The translations under genes were made by a program, and so were the position numbers. The notes below the pieces were generated by a model. That model did not search any database, was not told where the DNA came from, and saw only the letters and a list, made by a program, of their open reading frames with translations. A stretch of DNA of 64,000 nt. Origin: Terebella lapidaria (Eukaryota; Annelida; Polychaeta; Terebellida; Terebellidae). Shown piece by piece: positions 21,608-31,935 of this stretch (the stretch's first letter is position 1; each line of letters opens with the position of its first letter). The stretch covers positions 28,018,481-28,082,480 of the forward strand of contig OX424561.1 of NCBI GenBank assembly GCA_949152475.1, given 5' to 3'.

Positions 21608-22423
21608 AAAAATTGTGTCCAACAAGACGACCGATGCAACTACTATGACAATTGTGGCGATAACTCTGATGAGGAGAACTGTGACTTTCCTGAATGTGAA
21701 ACCAGTCAGCAGCAATGTAACAACATGAAGTGTGTCAACGCCCGCTTCGTGTGTGACGGTGATGACGACTGCGGTGATGGCAGTGATGAAGAGGGATGTC
21801 CTCCAATTGAAGGACAGGGTGCGTATACGTTTGCACGTGTCCTTGTACATAAGTGTATCAGCTATCAATTTGATTATACTGTTCCTCTGTTGCATGCCAT
21901 GTTAATTAGCTTTGTTGGAAAGAAGTGTAATATACTATGTAATCAATGACAGGGAATTGCGACTATGGTCGATGGCAGTGTCACAACGGTGGATGCGTCC
22001 CATTCAGCTTCGTGTGTGATAATTATGATGACTGTGGCGATAACTCAGATGAAGCGGATTGTGGTGAGTCGTTACAATAGTTCCTTCTCATGACACTAGC
22101 ATTTTATTGTTTGATTGATATGGTCACTGCACCTTTCTGTTTACTTTCAGAGGGACGTTGTTCTTCAAATTCGATCAGATGTGACAATGGGAACTGTGTC
22201 TCGAAGTATTCAGTCTGTGACCATTATGATGATTGTGAAGATGGCTCTGATGAAGACGGCTGCGTCTTCTGTGAGTCATACACAGAAAGCATTATGTACA
22301 ATATATATGGTATTTCATTCACAAGGTCAATTGTGATTAGGCAACCACAGACACAGACACTAAAATCCTAGTATAGGCACACAGTCAATGCTCGATGAGG
22401 GTTGCCTGCTATTCTATATCTTT

Positions 22424-23189
22424 TAGAGCCCTGCGCGGGCAAACCTGCCCCGTGTGGGTTGTGGGTCCCGCAGCCTGCGGGGCAAGGTGGGTTTTAATTT
22501 TACATTTACGCGGGGCGGGCAGTTATGCGGGGCGGGCTTTTTCAATCATAGAAGCCCGCATACTATATAGGCATGTGTCTTTGTGAAATAGGTTAATTAC
22601 CCCCACTGTGATAAATATCCCCCATTCTTGTTCCATCTCTCTCGAGTCGATTTTCTCACCACAGGTCAGTTAACAATAGCGTATATAATCGAACATCCTG
22701 ACCTTGGGGTTTAATCTTCAATCAAATTCTGACAAAAATCTGTGAGAACATGAGATCAGCAAATTCATCATTTAAATCATCAATGACAACAATAAAAAGA
22801 AATAGTTAAGTATTCAAGGCATTTTCCGTAATGGGTACATCAAACAGTTGAACTGAATTATGCAATAAATGTGCCTTGCAATCTAGTTTCTGTTATAATT
22901 GTGACATATTGGGAAAATATGCTGTATAGGCCTACTTCTTCTGTGTGGGCTGCGGGTTGGGTCCGCGTGGTGGGTAACCCGCGGGTTTGTGCGGGCTTTT
23001 TAACGAAGCTGTGGGTGCGGTGCGGGTGCGGGCTCAGATCTGAAGCTGCGGGTGCGGGTGTGGGTAAACATATGCGGGGCGGTGCGGGTGTATCCAACAA
23101 ATGTTTGTGTGGTGCGGTGCTGGTGCGGGTTTTTGATATACTCTGCGGGGCGGGTGTGGGCATGAAACTGGGGCCAGCGCAGCACTCTA
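22424..23189. mobile_element. hAT-like non-autonomous transposon (MITE), 8-bp TSD
   Basis: Ends TAGAGCCCTGCGC and, on the other strand, TAGAGTGCTGCGC form short inverted repeats of the hAT type. Both flanks are ATATCTTT, a perfect 8-bp duplication (22416-22423 and 23190-23197). The same intron in gene B (near 43335) lacks the 766 bp and shows a single related site, so the insertion followed the gene duplication. Inside are two GC-rich blocks made of GCGGGTGCGGGT-type words around an AT-rich middle. No transposase is encoded. Confidence 0.88.
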
Positions 23190-23648
23190 ATATCTTTCAA
23201 CCAATGTGGTTTGGCTGATAATATCTCAGGACTGGTTGCAAACAATAATTTTGCTATGTTTTCACATGAAATCCAATGCATATCATTTCAGCCTGTGGGG
23301 ATGGAGAGTGGATGTGTCCAAATGGATATTGTATCAATGAGGATTTCGTGTGTGATTTTGACAATGACTGTTGGGACGGGGCTGATGAGGTGGGCTGCCC
23401 TGAATATGTTGGTTAGTATTGGCTGAAAACCAATTGGGTGCTAAACCAATGCGCAAGTGTGAATTTGGTCATGTCTTAGCTTTGTTAGCAAAAACAACAA
23501 ATATAATAACAGAGATATTTATGAAAAAAAATTATGTATTTTCTTCCACAGATGATGGCAGGTACAAATGGTACGCATAATTACTAGGATGTGACACTGG
23601 TTCAAGAGATGAGATAAAGTCTTGTATACAATTATACAACAGCATGAC

Positions 23649-23654
23649 AATAAA
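23649..23654 (+). terminator. Polyadenylation signal AATAAA, gene A
   Basis: AATAAA lies 69 nt after the stop codon of gene A. The same signal sits at the same relative place in genes B (42749) and C (34158), within a 3' UTR that is conserved among all three. Confidence 0.75.
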
Positions 23655-23699
23655 AAGTTATTTCAGAATTTTGTCATTGTTTCCACAATTCAATGGGAT

Positions 23700-24000
23700 C
23701 ACATGGAATGAATGCATATAACTAAGACATTTCACATGATGATTTGTGTGTTTTCAATCGCATTATTGACAACAGTTCCCACTGTTGATTGAATCTATAC
23801 AACAACGATTGGAGATATTCATTCCTTCATTTCACACACGAATATTGTTATCATTTTATCAACTTTATTTAGTGATCAACATAAACTACGTAAACTACGT
23901 AAATTGAGACAGAAAACAACTCCACGGTTCGAAAAACCCTCTGTTCCAAATAAATATATAGCACTGGTTCTAACTATCAAGACAATAAATGCTGTATTGC
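23700..24000. repeat. Downstream flank of gene A, shared with the C and B flanks
   Basis: GCATTATTGACAA and 'GGAGATATTCATTC' match the downstream flank of gene C reversed (about 33960-34060). 'AACTACGTAAATTGAG' and 'CGAAAAACCCTCTGTTCC' match 41260-41340 reversed. No gene is seen in this stretch. Confidence 0.6.
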
Positions 24001-24189
24001 CACCATCTCACATATATATTATTTAATGTATGCACAAGGCACAAAATGTTCGGTATTCTGGTTTTTCTTGGATTTTTCATAAAAATATTCTTCAGATTTT
24101 TTGGCACCTAAATCTATTGCATTTGATGTAGTGAAGCCATAAAATAAAAATGGTGCTTTTGTCCAGTCGTACCGCCCAAAATTTGTTGC

Positions 24190-25520
24190 AAAGCTGCCTG
24201 ATTATTAATAATTCTTATACATGTTTGTCCAGGGCAACGAGTCTATGCTCTATGATGGACCATTCCGAGATATCGATGAAATCGAAAAATGCCGACTCCG
24301 CAAAAAGATTTCAGGTCAAGGTCAAAGTTCATCTATGATAGCCCTTAGACATATTTGTCGAGGGCGACGAGTCAAGGTCAAAGTTCATCCATGATACCCC
24401 TTAGACAAGTTTGTCTAGGGCAAAGAGTCCGAAAACCAACACTGTTTCGCTCAACAATGCTCCGTTTACGAGATATCGACGAAAACAAAACAGCTGACTC
24501 AGCGACAAAATAAGGTCAATGTCAAAAGTCATCCCCAATACCGCTTAGACATGTTTGTCTGGGCAGACGAATCTAAAATTAACGTCTGTTTCGCTCTAGG
24601 ACACATGTTTGTCTAGGGCGACGAGTTCGAAAATAATGACCGTTTCACTACGATGCACTGTTTCTGAGATACCGACGTGGCAAAAAAAGTGTAAGGGCGA
24701 GGTCAAAGGTCAACCCTGATACCCCTTGAACATGTTTGTCTAGGGCGACGATTCTGAAAATAACGTCATTTTCATTTCACGACGCACCGTTTCTGAGATA
24801 TGCATGAAAGCCTCAAGGATGAATCAGCCAAAATTCTTCCGTGCTCTAGGTCAAAGGTCGTTCGACAGATAACGCAGTAGCCTTTTGGCTTGTGATCATG
24901 TACTTATGTACTTGTCATATATTCATTGCATGGGTTTTTTTAGGATTTCTGAATTATTTCATAAGTTGTTGGGCAGTTGTATACTCATTCCATTTGGTCT
25001 ACAGCAGAAAACAGCTACATTGAACACACTGTCTGCACCTGATAACGCCAGTGTGTCTTTGGATAAATTATTTGGTCGAGCTTTGTTTCTATTGCAAAAT
25101 ATTGTATTTTACATTTGTTATTGGCATCATAAAAATTTGGTTGTATTGGTGGTGATAGATTGATACTTACATTGATCCCAAAATCACTAGGGTTCTTCCC
25201 TGGTGGTATATGAACCTCTATGCAAAGATCTGCAGCCATTGCATGAATAATTTTGTAGCTATCGTCCGGAAACGAAGTCTCAAAATCAACCTTGATTTCA
25301 TCCTCACCGACCTCGGAGCCGGCTTAAAAAGTATACAGCACATCTATATAATATGTTTGAGCAGTGGTGAGAACTTCAAGACTATCCGTTCAGGCGTTCT
25401 CAAGTTGTCGCGCGGAAACGAAAATGGCGTAAGAAGAAAAGAAAATCTGTTAAAACCAAAAAGGCCTTTCTTCCGAAATGCGTTAATTAATAATATATAT
25501 TTGTGCATGGAATAGTATGT
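24190..25520 (+). repeat. Dispersed repeat with AGGTCA satellite, copy 2
   Basis: A longer version of the repeat at 6150-6910: about five or six ~145-bp monomers ('CCCTTAGACATGTTTGTCTAG', 'GATGCACCGTTTCTGAGATA', 'AAGGTCAAGGTCAAAG'). The dispersed repeat described at 9470 interrupts it at about 24870-25165, after which the unique tail resumes to about 25520. Its position upstream of another copy of the gene's 5' block shows that 6.15-7.6 kb was copied as a unit. Confidence 0.7.
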
Positions 25521-25689
25521 TTCATCTCATTAGATGTTCAACATGACACAGGAATAAGCCAACGTGACAGGCTATATAACCTAACACATTTATATATAGA
25601 GGATACGGAAGCTCTACTTCCCACATAGAACATACCACAATACTTGGATTACAAATAACTACAAACCAGGGGACAAGTTAGTGAATTAG

Positions 25690-26115
25690 CTACGAACTGA
25701 TGTCTCCCTGCCATGTTTTCGTGTGTGACACCGTTCTAGTGGATTAGAAATAGGATGTGCCAAATAACACGCTCTGGCTTCAATTATTGCAATCTGTGCA
25801 TGTGAACACAGTCTATAATTGTATTGTCTCAGTCTATTATTAAACCTGATACTACACCCGCCCGCAACTAAAAAACTAAAGAAAATAATGATAGTAAGCC
25901 AAGTACCTCATGCTCATTGGGAATCCGGCAGTTATCGTGATAATGTCAAGGGTATCAACTTATTTGTCGTCCTTGCTCACATTGTACACGCCGAACCGAG
26001 GCTGTTGTTTGTATCATAACTACCGTTATAAACAGATGTCCTAGTGTCTTCGTCACAGTTCACAGAAAGCAGGATTAGTTTGTCTCACAGAAATTTTTCA
26101 TTTTCTCAAAGTAAG
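25690..26115 (+). promoter_or_regulatory. Orphan copy D of the LDLa upstream block
   Basis: It matches 7040-7466 over its whole length, including 'GTTCTAGTGGATTAGAAATAGGATGTG', the 'CACCCGCCCGCAACT' word, 'GCAGGATTAGTTTGTCTCAC' and the donor CTCAAAGTAAGTTTTG. Similarity continues to about 26240 and then breaks into retroelement sequence. No signal-peptide or LDLa exon follows, so this is a duplicated 5' region without its gene. Confidence 0.7.
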
Positions 26116-26244
26116 TTTTGACAGTTTCGTTGTAATCATTTGTTTTTGTTATTTTCTGAGATTGTATTTCAGATGTTGGAAACTATCACCTTCAAATGTG
26201 AAAAATGTACTTTTTTTTTGTGTTTGGCAGGCCCTAATATTACA

Positions 26245-26490
26245 TATAGCTGCGTTTAAGAAATTCTATGGACGTCATCATGATCTGGTTGATAAATACA
26301 GCAAATCCATGTCTGCCATGCAACTAGATTTATTTTCATGTTAATTTTGGGGAATTCATGACGGGTGCCACTAGTGGGGCAGGAAATGCTCACTCTTTCC
26401 GGAACACCTGATTTCACCTCCTAATGGCCATTTTTGGGGGTTCATGAGTTTCCCTGTCATTTTTGTTTTCTCTCACTTCGTATGCCTGAT
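26245..26490 (+). mobile_element. 3' end of an RT-bearing retroelement
   Basis: The frame reads KKFYGRHHDLVDKYSKS-x-SAMQLD and then stops. This is the C-terminal signature (KFYGRHHDLV-x-RY) of a reverse-transcriptase family common in marine animals. It is followed by that family's usual tail words ('GGTGCCACTAGTGGGGCAGG', 'CCGGAACACCTGATTTCACC'). An upstream portion of the same family lies at 51840-52190, and the tail word recurs at 41935. I recall the family by motif but am not sure of its formal clade; it may be Penelope-related. It is a 5'-truncated fragment. Confidence 0.6.
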
Positions 26491-26564
26491 ATGACTTTCT
26501 GTCCCCGGACTATGAGATTGGATAACGGACCCTGTTTTGTTCGCTCGGAATACTTAATACTGGG

Positions 26565-26980
26565 TATTGATTCCACGTCTATTTCAAGAAATGACATATT
26601 GCTGTCATTTTACCTGTTCACATTTGTCAAAATATTCACCGGGGTGATGGAAGTACAACATGTAATTTATTTTGCTGGATATCTTCACTTCTGCCTCAAC
26701 TGACGTCACCCACCCAGTGACCCAAACTAAAATCGTGATTAAGAATTTCGGCAAGTTACAGAGGGAGTGCCTATTTGATTCAATATCTCGAAATCCATTG
26801 ATTCGTTTCTTTCTAAAAACCGTTCTAATTCACTGAAAACTATTCATAAAACATTTTCATCAGTATGCTACTATATCTTTAATTGAATATACTAGCTGTA
26901 TTGATATGGAATAGGTTCTCTTTTCGAACTGAGATTACTTGGTGGTGCTACCATGTGTAATAGACGTGGAATCAATACCC
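26565..26980. mobile_element. Possible MITE with GTATTGATTCCACGTCTATT ends
   Basis: The 20-bp word GTATTGATTCCACGTCTATT at 26565-26584 returns as its exact reverse complement at 26961-26980. Most of the interior (26550-26936) also occurs reversed at 40867-41230, so this could instead be a duplication edge. The terminal word recurs at 42975. Confidence 0.4.
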
Positions 26981-27097
26981 ATATGTAATATATGCAATGA
27001 ATCAATGATAAATTGATAATATGTCCAAATGGCTTGAATGGTTTGTTTCATCTGGTCCAGATATCCAACATCCCACTGGAGTGAGTCAAACATTACA

Positions 27098-28011
27098 TAT
27101 GACGGCATTTTAGGCTCAAAACCCCACAATTAACTGCATCCAGTTAATAATTAACCGCATCCGGTTAAATAATTAACCGCATCAGGTTAATTATTTAACC
27201 AGATGCGGTTTATTATTAAGCAGATGCCGTTTATTATTCAATCAAATTAACCACATCTGCCTAATAATTTACTGGATCCGGTTATTTATTTTAACCAGAT
27301 CTGGTTAATGATTTAACCGCATGCGGGTAATTATTTAACCAGATCCGTAGTTAGTCAAATAATTAACCACAGCTGGTTTATAAGTTAACTGTATCTGGTC
27401 AATTAATTGTTGAGATTTTTCGCGATAATTAAGCAGATATGCTTAAATAATTAGCCAGAACCGCCTAATTATTTACCCAGGGCCACTTTACAGTAGTGAT
27501 TACCCAGGCCCACTTAAGTAATTACCCGGGTCCGCTTAATTATTTAACCAGATCCGCTTAATTATTTAACCGTACCCGGTTAATTATTGAAATCAATCTG
27601 ATAATAATTATTAATATCAATCTGATCACTCGACCGCATGCGCTTAATTAATTAAGCGGAACCGCTTAAATATTTAAGCCTATGGGGTTTATTATTCTGG
27701 CGGTTCGTGTTCAATATTTAACCGGTGCGCTTAATTTTGATAACTGTTAGATAAAGCGGATCCGCCTTGTTCCACAAGATATGTTAGAATAAAGCAGACC
27801 TGGTTAATTAATTAAGCGGATCTGGTGAATTATGTAAGCGCATGTGCTTAATAATTAGGCGCATGCGGTTAATAATAACCGTATATGGTTAATTATTTAA
27901 CCGGATGCAGTTAATTATTTAACCGGATGCAGTTAATTATTTAACCGGATGCAGTTAATTATTAACCAGATGCAGTTAATTGTGGGGTTTTGAGCCTAAA
28001 ATGCCGTCATA
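27098..28011. mobile_element. 914-bp MITE built of short quasi-palindromes, 6-bp TSD
   Basis: Perfect inverted ends of at least 42 bp begin TATGACGGCATTTTAGGCTC. The flanks are ATTACA on both sides (27092-27097 and 28012-28017). The sister region upstream of gene C (about 39365-39400) lacks the element and has one related site, AGTACA. The interior is almost wholly degenerate repeats of a ~22-bp unit like TTAATTATTTAACCGGATGC in both orientations, with three near-perfect tandem copies at 27888-27960. It has no coding capacity. A single strand could fold into many hairpins. Confidence 0.85.
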
Positions 28012-28139
28012 ATTACAGGCTATACAAACCATATAAAACAATATATGACGTTACTCCAATGTACTGAAATACATCGGCCCTGCTTCCCACACAGAACATA
28101 CTACAAGTATTGGAATACAACTGACCACATACTAATGGA

Positions 28140-28617
28140 CAAATTGGTGAATTAGCTACGAACTGAGGTCTCTTTGTCACAGTTTTGTGTGTCTGTGTGT
28201 GTGACCTTCTAGTCAATTAGAGATAGGTTCCAAATGACGTTCTAGCTCCAAATTATTGCAATTTGTGCATGCGAACACAGTCGTACTGTTCCAGTCTGAT
28301 ATAGTGCTACACTGGCCCGCAACTGAAACAAGTCAATAAAATAATGATAATAGGCCCAGTTCGCCATTGTGTGTCTGACAGAAATGCTGTGATATGGGGT
28401 CAAGCTCAAATGTCAACGTTATCAACACACTTACTCATTTGTCATACTTCCTTATATTGTCGAATTGAGTACAAGCGTTTGTATCATGGTGCTGTTTGTA
28501 TCATGACTACATTGTATCTTGTTCTTATTCATCTACCCATATGTCATAGTGTCATTGTCATAGTTCACACAGAGCAGGTTTAGTTCGTCTCTCGGAACTA
28601 CTCCATTTTCTCAAAGT
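28140..28617 (+). promoter_or_regulatory. Orphan copy E of the LDLa upstream block
   Basis: It matches the 5' block of gene C most closely, reversed at 38552-39260: 'GAATTAGCTACGAACTGAGGTCT', 'TGTGTGTGTGACCTTCTAGTCAATTAGAGATA', 'TGCATGCGAACACAGTCGTACTG' and the donor CTCAAAGTAGGT. About 30 bp after the donor it meets the LINE palindrome at 28650, so the gene body is missing. Confidence 0.7.
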
Positions 28618-28831
28618 AGGTTATCAACATTTCCGTTGACATACTTTTTTGTAGGTTTTCAGTTAGGCTGGAAAAATCAGTTGGGTCAATGTATTTACAA
28701 TCACTCAAATTGGAGAAATTGTTCGGTGGTTCTAGGTACTCCTCAGTTTCGACATCATTTTTATCATATAGTTTAGAAAAGTCAAAATTTATATCATTCC
28801 TGACTTGGTCCAAATGTACTGTTGCCATCAT
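28598..28831 (-). other. LINE ORF fragment, N-terminal side (left arm)
   Basis: It encodes MMATVHLDQVRNDINFDFSK and continues to SDCKYIDPTDFSSLTENLQ. The copy on the plus strand at 33596 has the same protein with few replacements. The right copy runs on with words like CLSSL and LINCCG, which resembles the start of a LINE endonuclease. I infer the front of a LINE ORF2, but the match is by style, not by a firm motif. Confidence 0.4.
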
Positions 28832-29564
28832 GTAATGATCCCCACTCCATACCCCCAGAGCCTACACAAATCCCAGAAGTACATGTGCATAAGTATCCCC
28901 TCAGAGTTACTGTACTGATACATTTGTCTATTCATCGTTCCCATACAACGTATATACAAATTACCCGATGCTGATGTTGTTGATATGTACAATGTGTATT
29001 TAAATTGATGTGGTTGGGACTCAAAGTTCCTGTAGCTCATCGACATTCTCTGATATTGTTTAACAAGATGGCATTGATTGCTTCCGGCCATGTTTCTATG
29101 ACTTAATGTTAAAAGAATTTTTTGTAGTTGGGGATATCTCTGTGGTATACATGTATTTCTTTACCAAAGTGTGAGGTTTTGTCAAAGTCAGGCTAGTAGT
29201 CCATGACATGAAGACAGATATTCCCTCAGGATTATATTACTGGCATTCCAATGACTATAGTACTTGATATACAAATTTTAATATACAAACAGAGACTTGA
29301 TTGTAAATCAAGCCCATATAATATGCACAAGGAAACATTTTGAAATTTGATACCCAGAAAATATGCAAAAGTTCATTTGATGGAAATTGGAACCATAAAA
29401 TATGCAGAAAAGCCTTGCTGTGGATTGAATCCCAGAGATATGCTCCATTTAGGAGTAAAAGAAATGCTGTATAAAGGATATCTTTGTAAAGTGTTGCTTC
29501 TTGTAAAGAATACCAGCAGGTGGACGTGTCAATGTGAATAGTCTATGACACCAATACTGATATT

Positions 29565-29660
29565 TCCGCTTTTTTTTTTACTACAATACATTTTTTACTA
29601 CAATTTTTTAGTACAATTTTTTTACTACAATAGGTTCTTATACTACAATACTTCATTGAG
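29565..29660. repeat. Short tandem repeat TTTTTTACTACAAT
   Basis: Four to five imperfect copies of TTTTTTACTACAAT. The mirror copy in the right arm is at about 32920-32995. Confidence 0.7.
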
Positions 29661-30516
29661 AAATATCTGCAGCAAAAGACATAATACATATTAAAATTCA
29701 TAACTCCTCTTACGAGGACAACGTCCATATCAATGTTGTTTTTTCTCCATTAAGCTAGCTTAACCAGAGCCTAATCGATGATTTTATAATATAAGTTATT
29801 ATTATTATAGGTAATGGCCTTGTATAATTTCGTGGTGATCAATTATTTTAACATACTATTGGTATTCCCATGCACCATTTATAGCAGAGCTGTTTTCTTA
29901 TGTATAAGAAGCAGATGACAACCAACATCTGCAACGAGGAAGATATATACTCTGATTTTTTTTAAATTCATTCACACTGTTTTTTCCGGATATATTTGTG
30001 ATGCTAAACGGTATCATTCTGTAACTTGGCATACTTAACCTGGAAGTTAAACGGCTGTTTCATACCGAGTTTCTATCACGAGAATCGAAAATGTTGGCAA
30101 ATTGGGTGGAGGCGGGCTTAGATAAAAAAAACTGTATCTTTATATGAATGAAGTCACCTTTCTCCACTAGGAGGTATGGTTGTGTTGAGGCTTAGGGTCG
30201 TATGCTCATCTCACACTTAATTCATACTTTCCTAAAAGTAACCCTACCACCCACATTCTCTGTAGAAGTGGGTAATGACGCTCGTTACTCACTTTCAATC
30301 AGAGAGAACTTGTAGGTCCCTTTCAGAGGCCGATGTGAAAGAAAAGTTAGAGGGAGCCTGGTAGGTACCTTTAGGAATACTTTCAAAAAGGGGGCACACA
30401 AATCATGAAGAGCATGAGCTATATCAATTATAATTATTATAAATACATTATTTTTGTATTTTAGTGTATAGCCTACTTGGGGGTAAACATAACTTATAAA
30501 ACCTCATTGATTTCAG

Positions 30517-30952
30517 ACAAATTGGGATATACAGAGATCGCGCATGACATGCGACGAAAAGGTGCATGTCCGGATCACATTAACCATTGTTTACTCACAA
30601 AAATGGAACCTCGGGAAAGAAATGCAGGCAGATAGAAGTCGCCGCCGTATAATGATGCACTGGAGGTGCGGTTTTAAGGATGATTTCATTCATTCATTAA
30701 ACAACGAATTGCCCAATGCCGATGTAATCGAGGTGTACAGCCCATTATCAGACGCAATAATGAACCTGGAGTGATTAACATTTGATTATAGCATTGCGAT
30801 TTCATGTAAGTGACGATGAAGGTGAGATTGACGGTACGTGTATTTTTGAATATCGAGTAGTCAATGGGCTGAGTCTACCCACGTACAGTCCGGTGATTCT
30901 TCACCAACTAGTACAATTCGATCCATCAGATCTACTGAACGAAACAAAATGA
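30517..30952 (+). other. Unrecognised coding-like remains (left arm)
   Basis: After a good acceptor (GATTTCAG) the sequence encodes DKLGYTEIAHDMRRKGACPD. A separate frame, 30794-30952, encodes LRFHVSDDEGEIDGTC ... DPSDLLNETK and ends in TGA. Both recur on the minus strand in the right arm (about 32690-32550 and 32410-32250), and the second frame stays open in both copies. I do not recognise either. They may be exons of a captured host gene or parts of a transposon protein. Confidence 0.35.
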
Positions 30953-31449
30953 TTTCATTACAGGTATAAGTATCAACTTTGTGTTAAAGCAACTGCCTTT
31001 GAATGTATGCATTATTCTTGTTCGAATTAAATTTAATTTCAGTGCAAATCATCTGATAAAATATAGCAAAACATGTGCACATGATTTTGAAGATTACAAC
31101 CCGTCCGAGTAGTTTTTCCATCCGTCTAATCATACATTTTATGCCAGGTTTGTATATAAACAAACGAAGTGTATCCATCAAGCCCGCATGCAAACAAATG
31201 CCCAATTTGCATTTAAAAGCCCAAACCGAGTGCATTTTTCAGTTTTTATATGGGATTCAGTTTTGGGATACTGTGAATAACCCAGTGACAACAGCGAACA
31301 ATGATTTAGACCTGATTCAGGATTGGTCAAATAAATGGTTTATGACTCTGAATGCCGAGAAAACAGAATTAATGACAATATCAACAAAGCGGGTTCCTTT
31401 TGTTTACTCTCCTATTAAGATCAAGAACACAATTATTAAAGACGTCAAG

Positions 31450-31935
31450 TTACAAACATCTTGGACTGAATTTCACCTCGGATATGAAAAGCGCACTGAA
31501 ACAAATGACAGCCACCTGATATTGGAGATTTTCCAGTTTGGCATCGTTTACTGCACTCTGATTTCCGAAGATCGGACTAGCATATTCGAGAATGGGCCGG
31601 ACGTATGATAGGTACAGTTTTTCTATAGTAGTTTTATTTAATTTGTATGATAACTTTCTCAGGATAATAATACGAGTGCCGGCCAATTTGCATATATTAG
31701 AGACATGGGTAGACCAATTCATATCCGAGGTGAAAGTCAGTCCAAAATGTTTGTGAGACTTGACGTCTTTGATAATTGTGTTCTTGATCTCAATAGGAGA
31801 GTAAACAAAAGGAACCCGCTTTGCTGATATTGTCATTGATTCTATTTTCTCGGCATTCAGAGTCATAAACCATTTTTTTCACCAATCCTGAATCATGTCT
31901 AGATCATTGTTCACTGTTGTCACTGGGTTATTCAC
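31450..31935 (-). mobile_element. LINE reverse-transcriptase fragment across the palindrome centre
   Basis: The minus-strand frame encodes the thumb/connection part of a non-LTR reverse transcriptase: MTLNAEK, then NTIIKDVKSHKHFGLTF, SDMNWSTHVSNICKLAG, YLSYVRPILEYASPIFGNQS and KLENLQYQ. This order (W..H, KL, VRP-LEYAS-W-like) is typical of Jockey/CR1/L2-type LINEs. A TGA lies in frame before MTLNAEK, so the copy is broken. The plus-strand mirror (31290-31486) breaks off soon after KDVK, which puts the 231-bp single-copy loop at 31487-31717. Confidence 0.75.

Larger units (their letters stand above)
7947..23580 (+). pseudogene. LDLa-repeat secreted protein gene, copy A (split by an LTR element)
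   Basis: Coding exons by homology to intact copy B: 7947-8013 (signal peptide [20 protein letters not shown]), 10149-10274, 10365-10481, 10569-10694, 10830-10868 resuming at 21612-21818, 21953-22063, 22151-22270, 23292-23411 and 23552-23580 (tail ending WYA, stop TAA). All internal introns are phase 1. Each exon encodes one six-cysteine LDLa module with the SDE calcium motif, except the split exon, which encodes two. The split exon sums to 246 nt, the same as in copy B. The first LDLa exon of copy B is absent: the matching intron is filled by repeats from about 8314 to 10040. LDLa modules usually bind Ca2+ and protein or lipoprotein ligands, so an extracellular role is inferred. With a 10.7 kb insertion in an exon and a lost module, this copy is probably not functional, although every remaining exon is open. 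Confidence 0.85.
28650..31486. repeat. Left arm of the central palindrome
   Basis: About 2.8 kb that recurs in reverse at 31718-33785. Matching points include the frame MMATV-x-LDQVRNDINFDFS (minus strand at 28831, plus strand at 33596) and MIPRKYAKVHLM (plus strand at 29347, minus at 33205). They also include the motif at 30517 and a LINE reverse-transcriptase fragment at 31290-31486. The left arm carries about 600 bp (29840-30440) not found in the right arm. The arms have diverged by substitutions and small indels, so this is not a simple assembly mirror. Confidence 0.8.

Noticed and set aside
27120-28000. CRISPR-like array
   Set aside because: The repeats are palindromic and without unique spacers, within inverted ends and a target duplication. 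This is a transposon interior in a eukaryote.
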